A DNA stretch of 64,000 bases, from NCBI RefSeq assembly GCF_001542405.1, contig NZ_LNCD01000124.1, positions 62,001-126,000 of the forward strand, read 5' to 3'. This stretch comes from Rhizobium altiplani. Lineage in GTDB: Bacteria; Pseudomonadota; Alphaproteobacteria; Rhizobiales; Rhizobiaceae. Every line of letters starts with the position of its first letter. Positions within the stretch are counted from its first letter, which is position 1. The position numbers and the translations under genes are program-made. Under the pieces are notes generated by a model. The model searched no databases and was not told where the DNA came from. It worked only from the letters and a program-made list of their open reading frames with translations. Positions 17,134 to 26,065 of the stretch are shown piece by piece.

Positions 17134-18168
17134 ATGCGCTATAGGATTTTCGGACGAACCGGACTTCGTGTCTCCAGCCTGGCACTTGGCACAGGCAATT
17201 TCGGGACAGGCTGGGGTTACGGTTCCAGTCGCGAGGAGGCCAAGGTGGTCTTCGATGGCTACCGCAACGCCGGCGGCAACTTCATCGACACGGCCGACCA
17301 GTATCAATTCGGCCAGTCGGAAACGATGGTCGGCGAGTTCATCGCGAGCGACCGCGATGACATGGTCGTCGCGACGAAGTTCTCGCTCGGTGATCGTCAC
17401 GCGGCCGGCCTCCAGCGTACCGGCAACAGCCGCAAGGCCATGGTTCAGTCGGTCGAGGCAAGCCTGAAGCGGCTCGGCACCGATCGGATCGATCTTCTTT
17501 GGGCGCACATGCCGGATGCCGTAACGCCGATCGACGAGATCATGCGCGGTTTCGATGATCTCGTCCGGTCGGGCAAGATCCTCTATGCCGGACTTTCCGA
17601 CTTCCCGGCTTGGCGCGTGGCGACTGGTGCCACGCTTGCCGAGCTTCGTGGCTTTGCGCCGCTGTCGGCTCTGCAGCTGGAGTACAGCCTCGTCGAGCGT
17701 ACGTCCGAGCGCGAGCTGCTGCCGATGGCGGCGGCCTTTGGCCTTGGTACTGTCGGCTGGTCGCCGCTCGGCGGCGGGCTGCTGACCGGTAAGTACCGCA
17801 AGGGCGAAACTGGCCGCCAGCAGGGGCTTGGCGTCGTCATTCACTCCGAAAGCGATGCGCGCAAGACGGCAACGGTCGATACAGTTCTGGCAATCGCCGA
17901 GGAAACCGGCGTGCCGGCCGGCCAGATCGCCATCGCCTGGGTGCTGCACAAGGGCACGCTGCCGATCATCGGGCCGCGAACGGCTGAGCAGCTTGCCGAC
18001 AACCTTGCCGCGCTGGACGTGAAGCTTAGTGAGGAGCAGGTTCGGCGCCTCGATGACGCGAGCGCGATATCGCTCGGCTTTCCCCACGATGTGGTCTCCC
18101 AGAGCCGCAACACGCTGGCCGGTGCAAAGGCCGACCTCATCGACTGGCCGACGATTGCGGTTCGCTAA
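17134..18168 (+). CDS. Aldo/keto reductase
   Basis: A 344-residue NADPH-dependent aldo/keto reductase with a TIM barrel. The tetrad is visible: D and Y in FIDTADQY (about 52-57), K in VVATKFS and H in LLWAHMPD. It reduces aldehydes or ketones in the cytoplasm; this subgroup is common in soil bacteria with unassigned substrates. Two earlier ATGs in frame (17074, 17080) are rejected because an operator palindrome lies after them, while GGAAGG precedes 17134 at a good distance. It is controlled by the divergent TetR by inference. Confidence 0.9.
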   Translation: MRYRIFGRTGLRVSSLALGTGNFGTGWGYGSSREEAKVVFDGYRNAGGNFIDTADQYQFGQSETMVGEFIASDRDDMVVATKFSLGDRHAAGLQRTGNSRKAMVQSVEASLKRLGTDRIDLLWAHMPDAVTPIDEIMRGFDDLVRSGKILYAGLSDFPAWRVATGATLAELRGFAPLSALQLEYSLVERTSERELLPMAAAFGLGTVGWSPLGGGLLTGKYRKGETGRQQGLGVVIHSESDARKTATVDTVLAIAEETGVPAGQIAIAWVLHKGTLPIIGPRTAEQLADNLAALDVKLSEEQVRRLDDASAISLGFPHDVVSQSRNTLAGAKADLIDWPTIAVR

Positions 18169-18228
18169 CTGTGATGCCGTGGCCACACCGCGTCGCTCCT
18201 TCCAGGCCGACGCGGTGCTTCGCAGTTG

Positions 18229-18990
18229 CTATTGTTGAAGCTCGGCAAGCGCCCTGCGAAGAGGTGTGTCGGAGATCTGGATCCAGCCCGAGAATGGAAT
18301 ATCCATATCCAGCACGATGAAGATCGATAGCGATATCAGGAGCGCGGAGATGGTGAACATCAGCACGACAATGATGTTTCTTGGCGCGCGATAGCCGAAG
18401 CTCGCAAAGATTAACGTCAGCCACGCCGTCAGCATGCTTATGAGCGGCCTTGGGATGACGCCTTCCGACTGTTCCACGATGACCCAACGCTGCTCGACGA
18501 TCCGTTGATATTGCTGGCGAGCGTCGTTCCACAACACCACATGGCCCGGGTCGGAAGGCACGATCAGTGCCAGACTGTCTCCGACGGCGTTGAGGGCAAT
18601 CTCGCTTGTGCGGTCGCTTTTGACCAGCGGATCCGGCGCGGCGCGTGCCGGATTGGTGAGAGCCTTTTCGACGTAGTTCTCCAGACGCTTGCGAGTTTCC
18701 GTGGCCTCGAGGCCATAGGTCCGCAAGGTCCGGTCGAGAAGGATGATCTGGGTTGCGAACGCGTGAACGTTCTTGTCGATCTCGCCGAAAGTGTTCTTCG
18801 AGGAATTGATCATCAGGCCGAAGACCAGCGATGTCATGACGACGAAGATGTTGGCGACGAGCCGAACGACGGTGTTGGTCTCGTCCTGCCGGTGATGCAC
18901 AGGCAGCTTTGAATAGGTCAGCATCGTTCCGATCGAGGCTGTCATGAGCAAAGCAAAGACAACGGCCGCCACCAGCGATTCCAGTGCCAT
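18229..18990 (-). CDS. DUF4239-like integral membrane protein
   Basis: A 253-residue protein with two N-terminal membrane helices (about 5-25 and 42-62), a central soluble part of about 120 residues and two C-terminal helices (about 185-205 and 208-232). The pattern VVMTSLVFGLMINSSKNTF and the layout match the bestrophin-like DUF4239 family, whose function is not established. GGGAGG lies upstream, and GAG sits nearer the ATG. It stands alone between the convergent aldo/keto reductase and the divergent glutathione peroxidase. Confidence 0.75.
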   Translation of the reverse strand: MALESLVAAVVFALLMTASIGTMLTYSKLPVHHRQDETNTVVRLVANIFVVMTSLVFGLMINSSKNTFGEIDKNVHAFATQIILLDRTLRTYGLEATETRKRLENYVEKALTNPARAAPDPLVKSDRTSEIALNAVGDSLALIVPSDPGHVVLWNDARQQYQRIVEQRWVIVEQSEGVIPRPLISMLTAWLTLIFASFGYRAPRNIIVVLMFTISALLISLSIFIVLDMDIPFSGWIQISDTPLRRALAELQQ

Positions 18991-19127
18991 CTTCTCGTCG
19001 CGCCCTCCCGTGCTCTCGACGGCAAACTAGCTGTTTTAATTGATTTTGTCAGTGGACCGGATCTGCCCGCTGGACAAACGCTCCGTTGGGTATAGCTTCC
19101 GCGGCGGAATTCATGGTGGAGATAGCG

Positions 19128-19676
19128 ATGACGGATCTTTTGAATATACCGGTGAAGCTGGCCGATGGTCGCGAGACAACGCTGAACGATCACCGCGGCC
19201 AGGTGATTTTGGTCGTCAATGTCGCCTCCAAATGCGGCCTCACCGTTCAATATGAAGGGCTTGAGAAGCTCTATGAGGACAAGCGAGAGCGCGGCTTCGT
19301 GATTGCCGCCTTTCCGGCAAACAATTTCAAGGGGCAGGAGCCGGGTACGGATGCCGAGATCGTCGAGTTCTGCACGCTGACCTATGACGTGAAGTTTCCG
19401 ATCTTCTCGAAGATCTCCGTCAAGGGCGGGGACAAGCATCCGCTCTACCAGAACCTGACGGCGGCTGCCGGGACTGCCGTCGGCGAAGGTCCGATGCGGG
19501 AGCGGCTGCGCAGCAATGGCCTGGCGACCGACGATAAGAGTGAAATTCTCTGGAACTTCGAAAAGTTCCTGATCGGTCGCGATGGCAAGATCGTGGCGCG
19601 GTTTGCGCCTGACGTGACGGCAGATGACCAGCGACTGGTTTCGGCCATCGACAAGGAACTTTCAAAGACCGAATAA
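19128..19676 (+). CDS. Glutathione peroxidase (Cys type)
   Basis: A 182-residue thiol peroxidase of the glutathione peroxidase family. Catalytic residues are C36 (in VASKCGLT), Q70 (in FKGQEPG) and W142 (in ILWNFEKF). It has Cys instead of selenocysteine, as normal in bacteria, and probably uses thioredoxin or glutathione to reduce hydroperoxides in the cytoplasm. GGTGGAG lies six bases before the ATG at 19128; earlier in-frame ATGs at 19086 and 19113 lack a site. It is convergent with the TetR gene of the first efflux operon. Confidence 0.93.
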   Translation: MTDLLNIPVKLADGRETTLNDHRGQVILVVNVASKCGLTVQYEGLEKLYEDKRERGFVIAAFPANNFKGQEPGTDAEIVEFCTLTYDVKFPIFSKISVKGGDKHPLYQNLTAAAGTAVGEGPMRERLRSNGLATDDKSEILWNFEKFLIGRDGKIVARFAPDVTADDQRLVSAIDKELSKTE

Positions 19677-19685
19677 GACCGGGTA

Positions 19686-20342
19686 TTAAGCCGGAGCGAC
19701 TGCTGCGCCGTTCAGAAACAGGTCGGCGCACATTTTCGCCCGGGCCGCGATCTCCTCAATCCCCGGCGCCGGCTGCTGGCGCAGCATGGCGGCGCGCTGG
19801 GGCTCCATGGCCATCATGCCGCGCAGCATGCCGCAGGCCGCATGCGGGTCTTCGAGAGCGATGACGCCGCGATCAACCTGCTTGCGCAGCCACCCCTCCA
19901 TCAGCGCATTCGTTCGGACGATGGCTTTTTCGTAGAAGGAAGCGGAGATCTCGGGGAAGCGGTCGGACTCGCCGATCACAAGCCGCATCATCGTGATTGT
20001 GTCGTCCGAAAGCGTCAGCATGCCGTAAGCCATCAGCATCCGCTCCAGTCCCTGGCGAAGATCGGCCGCGGCAAGCGTAGTCGGGTCGAGAGCCAGCAAA
20101 AAGCGTCCAATGCGATCGGTGATCAGGTCCGAAAAGAGGTCGGCTTTCGTCGGAAACAGCCTGTAGAGCGTCTTCGTCGAGACGCCCGCTTCCTGCGCAA
20201 TATCCGCGATGCACGCCGTTGCATATCCGTTCGCGTGAAACTGCTTGTTGGCAGCCTCGATGATGACGCTCCTGGTGTCCTCGTCGCACCGCGCCTGCGG
20301 TCTGCCGCGCGGCCTTCTCTCGATCTTGTGATTTTGGACCAT
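19686..20342 (-). CDS. TetR/AcrR-family repressor of the first EmrAB operon
   Basis: A 218-residue TetR protein with a basic N-terminal arm (IERRPRGRPQAR), a helix-turn-helix (about 25-70, with ACIADIAQEAGVSTKTLYRLFPTKADLF) and a helical ligand domain. It is divergent from emrAB, with TTTTCCA repeats in the 123-bp gap. This matches known TetR-emrAB/rmrAB pairs of rhizobia, where flavonoids or other plant compounds induce the pump. The inducer here is not known. Confidence 0.9.
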   Translation of the reverse strand: MVQNHKIERRPRGRPQARCDEDTRSVIIEAANKQFHANGYATACIADIAQEAGVSTKTLYRLFPTKADLFSDLITDRIGRFLLALDPTTLAAADLRQGLERMLMAYGMLTLSDDTITMMRLVIGESDRFPEISASFYEKAIVRTNALMEGWLRKQVDRGVIALEDPHAACGMLRGMMAMEPQRAAMLRQQPAPGIEEIAARAKMCADLFLNGAAVAPA

Positions 20343-20362
20343 CGGTATTTTCCAAATTCAAG

Positions 20363-20409
20363 TTGACATCGATTTTATAGAGCATATTTTGGAAAACGTC
20401 AATTTTCCA
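20363..20409 (+). promoter_or_regulatory. Promoter and operator of the first EmrAB operon
   Basis: TTGACA at 20363-20368 and TATTTT at 20385-20390 (16-bp spacing) form a plausible promoter toward emrA. Immediately after, TGGAAAA (20390-20396) and TTTTCCA (20403-20409) form an inverted repeat; another TTTTCCA lies at 20348-20354 beside the TetR start. Binding here would block both directions. Confidence 0.6.
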
Positions 20410-20465
20410 TTTTGTGCATCAGAGGCTGCATCGCTTGCGACGGCGGCCATGATCCGGAGAAAACA

Positions 20466-21665
20466 ATGACCGCCCAGAAGCTGCATGCTCTGAACAACAA
20501 CGCCGATCCAACCGCCGTAGCGGTCGCAGAGGTGACCCCGGAAACGCTTGAAGCGAGCAAGCGGCCGCACGCGGAGGCGCCACGCGCTGCCGCTGACGTG
20601 CCGCAAGCCCGCAAGCGACCCGGCCGGTCGCTCCTGCTTGGCGCAGCCGCCCTCGCGATTGTGGCCGCGGGTGCCTACTACGGACACGATTACTGGACGG
20701 TCGGTCGCTTCCACGTGTCGACCGACGACGCCTATGTGAAGGCGGACAACAGTGCGATCGCGCCGAAGGTTTCCGGCTACATCGCCCGGGTACTCGTCAA
20801 CGACAACGAGACCGTCAAGGCGGGTCAGCCGCTTGCGCGTATCGATGATCGCGACTTCCGAGCCGCGCTCGACCAGGCGAAGGCCGACGTTGCCGCCGCG
20901 GCGGCGACGCTGAATGCGAAGGAGGCGGCCCTCCAGATCCAGCAATCGACGATCGCCGCCGCCCGCGCCACGGTCGAGGTCGACAAGGCCAACGAGACGT
21001 TCGCCGAGCAGAACAACAAGCGCTATTCGAGCCTGGCCACCAACGGTTATGCCCCGGTCCAGACCGCGCAGCAGGCCGCCTCGCAGATCGCGGCAGCACA
21101 GGCGACCATCGTGCGCGACAGCGCCGCCCTCGATGCAGCCGTGAAGCAGGTCGATCTTCTGAATGCCGAGCTTGCCCAGGCAAAGGCTGCGCTTACCCGC
21201 AGCCAGGCGCTTGAGCGCCAGGCCGAACTCAATCTCTCCTATGCCACGATTGTGGCGCCGGTCGATGGCTCAGTTGGCAACCGTACACTGCGCGTTGGCC
21301 AGTACGTCCAGGCAGGCACGCAGCTGATGTCGGTCGTTCCCACCAGCGCGGCTTATATCGTTGCGAACTACAAGGAAACGCAGCTGACCGACGTGCATGC
21401 CGGCCAGCCTGTCGAGATCGAAGTCGATACGTTCCCGGGCCGCACTTATCACGGTCACGTCGACAGCATCGCACCGGCCAGCGGCCAGGAATTCGCGCTG
21501 CTGCCGCCGGACAACGCCACCGGCAACTTCACGAAGGTCGTCCAGCGTATCCCGGTCAAGATCGTGCTCGACGGCAATGGAGCGGCAGCCGGCGACCTTC
21601 GCCCCGGCATGTCGGTGCAGCCAAGCATCAACACCAAGGCAGCCGATGCGGCCGATGGGGCCTGA
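20466..21665 (+). CDS. emrA: HlyD/EmrA-family membrane fusion protein (first copy)
   Basis: A 399-residue periplasmic adaptor. A cytoplasmic N-terminus of about 55 residues, one membrane helix (about 56-75), the VSTDDAYVKAD lipoyl-like entry motif, a long alpha-helical hairpin rich in Ala/Gln (about 135-270), then the second half-lipoyl and beta-barrel parts ending in LLPPDNATGNFTKVVQRIPV. It bridges the MFS pump EmrB to an outer-membrane channel. GGAG precedes the ATG at 20466. It is 23 bp ahead of emrB. Confidence 0.92.
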   Translation: MTAQKLHALNNNADPTAVAVAEVTPETLEASKRPHAEAPRAAADVPQARKRPGRSLLLGAAALAIVAAGAYYGHDYWTVGRFHVSTDDAYVKADNSAIAPKVSGYIARVLVNDNETVKAGQPLARIDDRDFRAALDQAKADVAAAAATLNAKEAALQIQQSTIAAARATVEVDKANETFAEQNNKRYSSLATNGYAPVQTAQQAASQIAAAQATIVRDSAALDAAVKQVDLLNAELAQAKAALTRSQALERQAELNLSYATIVAPVDGSVGNRTLRVGQYVQAGTQLMSVVPTSAAYIVANYKETQLTDVHAGQPVEIEVDTFPGRTYHGHVDSIAPASGQEFALLPPDNATGNFTKVVQRIPVKIVLDGNGAAAGDLRPGMSVQPSINTKAADAADGA

Positions 21666-21688
21666 CCGGAGAGGATGAGGGTGGTGCC

Positions 21689-23272
21689 ATGTCTACCACA
21701 ACTGCAACCGTTGCCCCCGTCTCCCAGCCGGGCGCCAGCGTAAAGGATTGGATTGCCGTACTTGCCGGGATGATCGGCGCGTTCATGGCAATCCTCAACA
21801 TCCAGATCACCAACGCCTCGCTCCTCGATATCGAGGGCGGCATCGGCACCGGCGTTGACAACGGTGCCTGGATCTCGACGTCGTATCTGATCGGTGAGAT
21901 CGTCGTCATTCCGCTGACGGCGTATTTCAGCAACGTCTTTTCCTTCCGCCGCTACATTCTCGTCAATTCGGTTCTCTTCCCGATCTTTTCGATCGCCTGT
22001 GCCTTCGCCCACGATCTCGGCACGATGATCCTGCTGCGTGGCCTGCAGGGATTTGCCGGCGGTGTCCTCATCCCCATGGCGTTCACCATGGTGCTTACCA
22101 AGCTGCCAAAGTTTCAGCAGCCTCGCGGCCTCGCACTCTTTGCCCTGTCCGTCACCTTTGCCCCGGCCATTGGCCCGACGATCGGCGGCTATCTCACGGA
22201 GAACTACGGCTGGCAGACGATTTTCTTCATCAACGCGCTCCCGAGCGCCATCATGGCCGCTGCGCTTGCCCTGACGCTCGAGAAGCAGCCGATGCAGCTC
22301 CACCTGCTGAAGGAAGGTGACTGGGCCGGCATTGTTACCATGGCGATCGGCCTTTCCGCCCTGCAGACGGTGCTCGAGGAGGGAAACAAGGAGGACTGGT
22401 TCTCCTCGCCTTTCATCGTCAAGCTCAGCATCGTGGCGTTCGTCTTCCTCGCTGCCTTCATCTGGATCGAGCTGACGGTTCAAAAGCCCCTGGTGAAGCT
22501 CAGTCTCCTGAAGCAGCGCAACTTCGGCATTGGCGTCGCCGTCAATGTGCTCGTCGGCGTCGCGCTGTTCGGGACCGTCTACATCCTGCCGCAGTATCTG
22601 GGACAGGTGCAGCGTTACAATGCCGAGCAGATCGGCAATGTCCTGGCCTGGACCGGCCTGCCGCAGCTGCTGCTCATTCCCCTCGTTCCGCTGCTGATGA
22701 AGCGCTTCGACGCCCGCTATATCGGTTTCCTCGGCATTTCGATCTTCGCGATCAGCTGCTTCATGAACATCACGCTGTCACCGAACAACGCCGGTGATCA
22801 GTTCTGGATTCCGAACATCGTGCGGGCGATCGGCCAGGCCCTGGTCCTGACCCCGATCACCGCAATCACGACCGCTGGTATTGCTGCGTCGGATGCGGCG
22901 GCTGCCTCAGGCCTGACGAACATGCTGCGCAACCTCGGCGGCGCGGTCGGCACGGCGTCGCTTGGCACGATCCTGACCGAGCGCGAGCAGTTCCATTCGA
23001 ATATCATCGGGCAGTCTGTCACGCTGGCTCGCGATGAGGTTCGTGATCGCCTCGCCCAAACCACCAACTACTTCCTGGCACACGGCGTCTCCGATCCGGC
23101 AGTCGCCAGCCAGAAAGCCGTCGTCGCCTTGGGTCAGATCGTCAGACGCCAGGCTCTGATCCTTGGCTTTAGCGACACCTTCGCTGTGATCGGCGTCGTG
23201 CTGGCCATTGCCGCCTTCGCCCTGTTGCTCACGCGCAAGGCGCAGCCCGGTGGCGGCGCCGGTGCCCACTGA
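21689..23272 (+). CDS. emrB: DHA2-family MFS drug efflux transporter, EmrB type (first copy)
   Basis: A 527-residue proton antiporter with 14 predicted membrane helices. Helix 1 carries QITNASLLDIEGG, close to the usual DHA2 motif, and motif C-like glycines lie in APAIGPTIGGYL. With EmrA it exports hydrophobic toxic compounds, in rhizobia often plant flavonoids or phenolics. The protein ends in a Gly-rich stretch and His. GAGG precedes the ATG. A convergent hairpin follows. Confidence 0.92.
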   Translation: MSTTTATVAPVSQPGASVKDWIAVLAGMIGAFMAILNIQITNASLLDIEGGIGTGVDNGAWISTSYLIGEIVVIPLTAYFSNVFSFRRYILVNSVLFPIFSIACAFAHDLGTMILLRGLQGFAGGVLIPMAFTMVLTKLPKFQQPRGLALFALSVTFAPAIGPTIGGYLTENYGWQTIFFINALPSAIMAAALALTLEKQPMQLHLLKEGDWAGIVTMAIGLSALQTVLEEGNKEDWFSSPFIVKLSIVAFVFLAAFIWIELTVQKPLVKLSLLKQRNFGIGVAVNVLVGVALFGTVYILPQYLGQVQRYNAEQIGNVLAWTGLPQLLLIPLVPLLMKRFDARYIGFLGISIFAISCFMNITLSPNNAGDQFWIPNIVRAIGQALVLTPITAITTAGIAASDAAAASGLTNMLRNLGGAVGTASLGTILTEREQFHSNIIGQSVTLARDEVRDRLAQTTNYFLAHGVSDPAVASQKAVVALGQIVRRQALILGFSDTFAVIGVVLAIAAFALLLTRKAQPGGGAGAH

Positions 23273-23298
23273 AGAGCGCAATTGAACCGAATCAATGC

Positions 23299-23333
23299 AT
23301 GACTGCGGCCGGACTCGATCCGGCCACAGTCAT
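23299..23333. terminator. Hairpin between convergent emrB and AraC genes
   Basis: A 15-bp stem with one mismatch (ATGACTGCGGCCGGA and its near complement) around CTCGA. It reaches into the AraC stop codon. No T-run follows on either side, so it may be a weak or rho-assisted terminator. Confidence 0.45.
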
Positions 23334-24157
23334 GTTCTGCGGTAGTGACGGCGGAATTCGCTTGGCGAACAGTGTTCGCGATTCTGAAACAGCCGCGAAA
23401 AGTAGAAGGCATCGTCAATACCGACAGCATACGCAATCGCCTCGATCGACCGATCCGATGTCGTCAGCAGCTGCTTGGCCCGATCGATACGAAGGCGCAG
23501 CTGGAAAGCCTTCGGCGACAGGCCGAGGGCAGCCTGGAAATGTCGCCGCAGTGTTGCCGGCGACATGCCGAATTCTTGTGCCAGCGAATGCATGTCCACC
23601 GGCTCGAACGCCCGGCGCTGCAAGGTCTCGATGATCAACTCGATCTCGACGTTCGCCCCGTTGTCGCCGCCGGCGTTCGCATGGCGCGCGGATTGGACGG
23701 CGATGCGGTGAAGCGTCGCTGCCGCCGAAGCGAGGCTGAGCGGATCGCCTGCGGCAAAGTCCGAATGAAGCGCGCCAAAGAGGTGCTGCATCTCACGCAG
23801 GTTCTGTAGACGCACCACCGGTTCTGTCGGCGAGATCAGGCGCTGGCGGATCAGGTCTGCGATCAGCGTCCCCTCGAAGAGAGCCCATCTCTCCTCCCAG
23901 CTCGTTCCGTTCGTCGGGCCATAGGAATGTAATGTGCCGGCCGGCAACCAGAAGAGCGACGGCCCGTTGATCTCTTGAAGGCCCGCCTTCGCTGTCTGCA
24001 GCGTGCCATCCCCGGCCTCGACAAGGACGACCGCGTGCATTGGCAGGCGGCGGTTGGTGATACGCGTTCCGATGCGCTGCCGGCCAAACCCCGTGACGGC
24101 GAGCGCCATGCCTTCGGAAGAGGGCGAACGATAGAGAGCGATCGGCGCTTCAGTCAT
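23330..24157 (-). CDS. AraC-family regulator with cupin sensor domain
   Basis: A 275-residue protein. An N-terminal AraC-binding (cupin) domain (about 10-150) includes MHAVVLVEAGDGTLQ and FWLPAGTLHSYGP. The C-terminal double helix-turn-helix (about 175-275) has MSPATLRRHFQAALGLSPKAFQLRLRI (split over two helices) and AYAVGIDDAFYFSRLFQNREHCSPSEFRR. It is divergent from the PhyH-like dioxygenase with 93 bp between starts, so it probably activates that gene in response to a small ligand. Confidence 0.88.
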   Translation of the reverse strand: MTEAPIALYRSPSSEGMALAVTGFGRQRIGTRITNRRLPMHAVVLVEAGDGTLQTAKAGLQEINGPSLFWLPAGTLHSYGPTNGTSWEERWALFEGTLIADLIRQRLISPTEPVVRLQNLREMQHLFGALHSDFAAGDPLSLASAAATLHRIAVQSARHANAGGDNGANVEIELIIETLQRRAFEPVDMHSLAQEFGMSPATLRRHFQAALGLSPKAFQLRLRIDRAKQLLTTSDRSIEAIAYAVGIDDAFYFSRLFQNREHCSPSEFRRHYRRT

Positions 24158-24250
24158 GAGCGAAAAGTCCAGTCGCTCTTTCCGTCCATGGCAAGTTTAT
24201 CTCCAGTGTCTCACATATGCAGCGTCCATTTCGCTTTGGGAGTGATCGAA

Positions 24251-25183
24251 ATGTCAAGTCTTGCCCTGGATCAGCGGCCAGCTCAACCACCGGCGATCGA
24301 CTTGGTCGCCAACGGGAAAGTCCTTTCGACCGCAGCGAACCGGTTGGGCGAACTCAAGCCGACGGATCCGTCGATCGGTGTGCAGGCGATCCGCAGGCTT
24401 TATCACGAAAACGGCTATGTCTGGTTGAAGCGCTTTCTCGATCCCCAAGTGGTCAATGCGTTTCGCGGCTGGGTTTTTTCGCATCTGGCGCGCGGCGGGC
24501 TCGTCGCGCCAGGCACCGATCCGATGCTCGGGCTATCCGCCGGCACGGGTTTGGACAAAGGCCAGGTGGATCGCATTTTGATGTCGCTCGTCCGCTCGGT
24601 CGCCTTCGAGGGTTTTTGCGCGCAGCCGCGGCTTGCGCAGTTCATGGATGAGTTTCTTTCCGGCATCTCCTACCTGCACAAACGCAAGATCATGCGCTTT
24701 ACCCAACCCGGTACGACGACAGCGACGCCGGCGCATTACGATCTGGTCTATCTACGTGGCGGCACCAACCGGCTGGTGACGGCTTGGATTCCGATCGGCG
24801 ACACCCCAGTCGACATGGGTGGTCTCGTGTACCTCGAGGGCTCGCATGCCATCGGTGTGCGCATGGAGGAGGAGTTTTCCAGAAAGAGCCTCGACCTGTC
24901 TGCGGAAGAAAAGATCAGTGCCTTCAACCGCAACATGACCGAGGGCGGCTGGGTATCGAAGGACCTGCCCGACATGGCAGAGCGCTTCGATACGCGCTGG
25001 CTGGTCGCCGACTACGAGGCCGGCGATGTCGTGTTGCACAGCCCTTACATGATCCACGCCTCGACCACGAACCAAAGCGCCTCGAACAGGATCAGACTGT
25101 CGATGGATATCCGCTACCAAAACGTCGATGACGAGATCGATGCCCGATGGGGCAACCACTGGACCCTGGGGGACATGCTCTAG
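24251..25183 (+). CDS. Phytanoyl-CoA dioxygenase (PhyH) family protein
   Basis: A 310-residue Fe(II)/2-oxoglutarate-dependent oxygenase. The iron facial triad is visible as HYD (HxD, about 160-162) and a distal H in LHSPYMIHAS. The 2-oxoglutarate Arg is in NRIRLSMDIRY. Such enzymes hydroxylate small molecules; many bacterial members act on secondary metabolites, ectoine or phosphonates, and the substrate here is unknown. GGGAG sits eight bases before the ATG at 24251. The divergent AraC regulator with a sugar-type cupin suggests an inducible catabolic step. Confidence 0.85.
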   Translation: MSSLALDQRPAQPPAIDLVANGKVLSTAANRLGELKPTDPSIGVQAIRRLYHENGYVWLKRFLDPQVVNAFRGWVFSHLARGGLVAPGTDPMLGLSAGTGLDKGQVDRILMSLVRSVAFEGFCAQPRLAQFMDEFLSGISYLHKRKIMRFTQPGTTTATPAHYDLVYLRGGTNRLVTAWIPIGDTPVDMGGLVYLEGSHAIGVRMEEEFSRKSLDLSAEEKISAFNRNMTEGGWVSKDLPDMAERFDTRWLVADYEAGDVVLHSPYMIHASTTNQSASNRIRLSMDIRYQNVDDEIDARWGNHWTLGDML

Positions 25184-25206
25184 GGCACGGCCTCATTGCC
25201 GTGCCC
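25183..25206. terminator. Hairpin between convergent PhyH and TerC genes
   Basis: GGGCACGGC pairs with GCCGTGCCC around CTCATT, starting at the last base of the PhyH-gene stop codon. No T-run on either strand, so termination strength is uncertain. Confidence 0.5.
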
Positions 25207-25214
25207 ATGGCGGC

Positions 25215-25964
25215 TCAGTGGCCGCCCTGCTTTTTCCGCTGACGGGCATTGCGGGCGAACATGTTGAGCACCTCCACCAGCGCCGAGAAGGCCATCGCGG
25301 CGTAGATGTAGCCCTTCGGCACATGGTAGCCCATGCCCTCTGCGAACAGCGTCATGCCGATCATCATCAGGAAGGCCAGCGCCAGCATGACGATGCTCGG
25401 GTTCCTCTCGATGAAGTTCGCGAGCGGCGTTGCCGCGACCAGCATGACGGTTACGGCCACAACGACGGCGACGACCATGATGGGGACGTGTGGGGTCATG
25501 CCGACGGCGGTGATGATACTGTCGACCGAGAAGACGATATCCAGCAGCAGGATCTGGCCGATCGCTGCGGTAACGCCTCTTGTTGCTGATGAAACAATGA
25601 AATCCTCGTTGTGATCGGCCGGATCGACGTTGTGATGGATTTCCTTCGTCGCCTTCCACAACAGGAACAGACCGCCGACAAGCAGAATGATGTCCTTCCA
25701 GGAGAAGCCGTGACCGAACAGTTCGAAGACCGGCGTCGTCAGCGTAACGATCCAGGCAACCATGCCGAGGAGGGCAAGTCGCAGCACGAGGGCAAGGCCG
25801 ATGCCGACCTTGCGTGCTCTTTCGCGATGCTCAGGTGGCAGCTTGTTGGTGAGAATCGAGATGAAGATGAGGTTGTCGATCCCGAGGACCACTTCCATCA
25901 CCACCAGAGTGATGAGGGCCACCCAGGCGGCCGGGTCCTGAACGAGCATCATAATGTCTTGCAT
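25215..25964 (-). CDS. TerC-family integral membrane protein
   Basis: A 249-residue protein with seven or so membrane helices. The two acidic motifs typical of TerC are present: EVVLGIDNLIFI near residue 24 and DIVFSVDSIITAVGM near 141. The family is linked to metal (notably manganese) efflux and to tellurite resistance; metal loading of exported enzymes has also been shown for some members. AAGGGGA precedes the ATG. No manganese riboswitch is recognisable upstream. It appears to be a single-gene unit. Confidence 0.9.
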   Translation of the reverse strand: MQDIMMLVQDPAAWVALITLVVMEVVLGIDNLIFISILTNKLPPEHRERARKVGIGLALVLRLALLGMVAWIVTLTTPVFELFGHGFSWKDIILLVGGLFLLWKATKEIHHNVDPADHNEDFIVSSATRGVTAAIGQILLLDIVFSVDSIITAVGMTPHVPIMVVAVVVAVTVMLVAATPLANFIERNPSIVMLALAFLMMIGMTLFAEGMGYHVPKGYIYAAMAFSALVEVLNMFARNARQRKKQGGH

Positions 25965-26065
25965 CGGCGTTTATCCCCTTGCGCCACACAAATTGACGCT
26001 CGCAATGTACGGACGCGGCCTGCCTTGGCAAGCGCGCAAGGGGATATACGAAAGCAAGGCGCGTT

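Noticed and set aside
25965..26065. Possible manganese riboswitch before the TerC-family gene
   Set aside because: The gap is only 101 bp and lacks the conserved yybP-ykoY loops.
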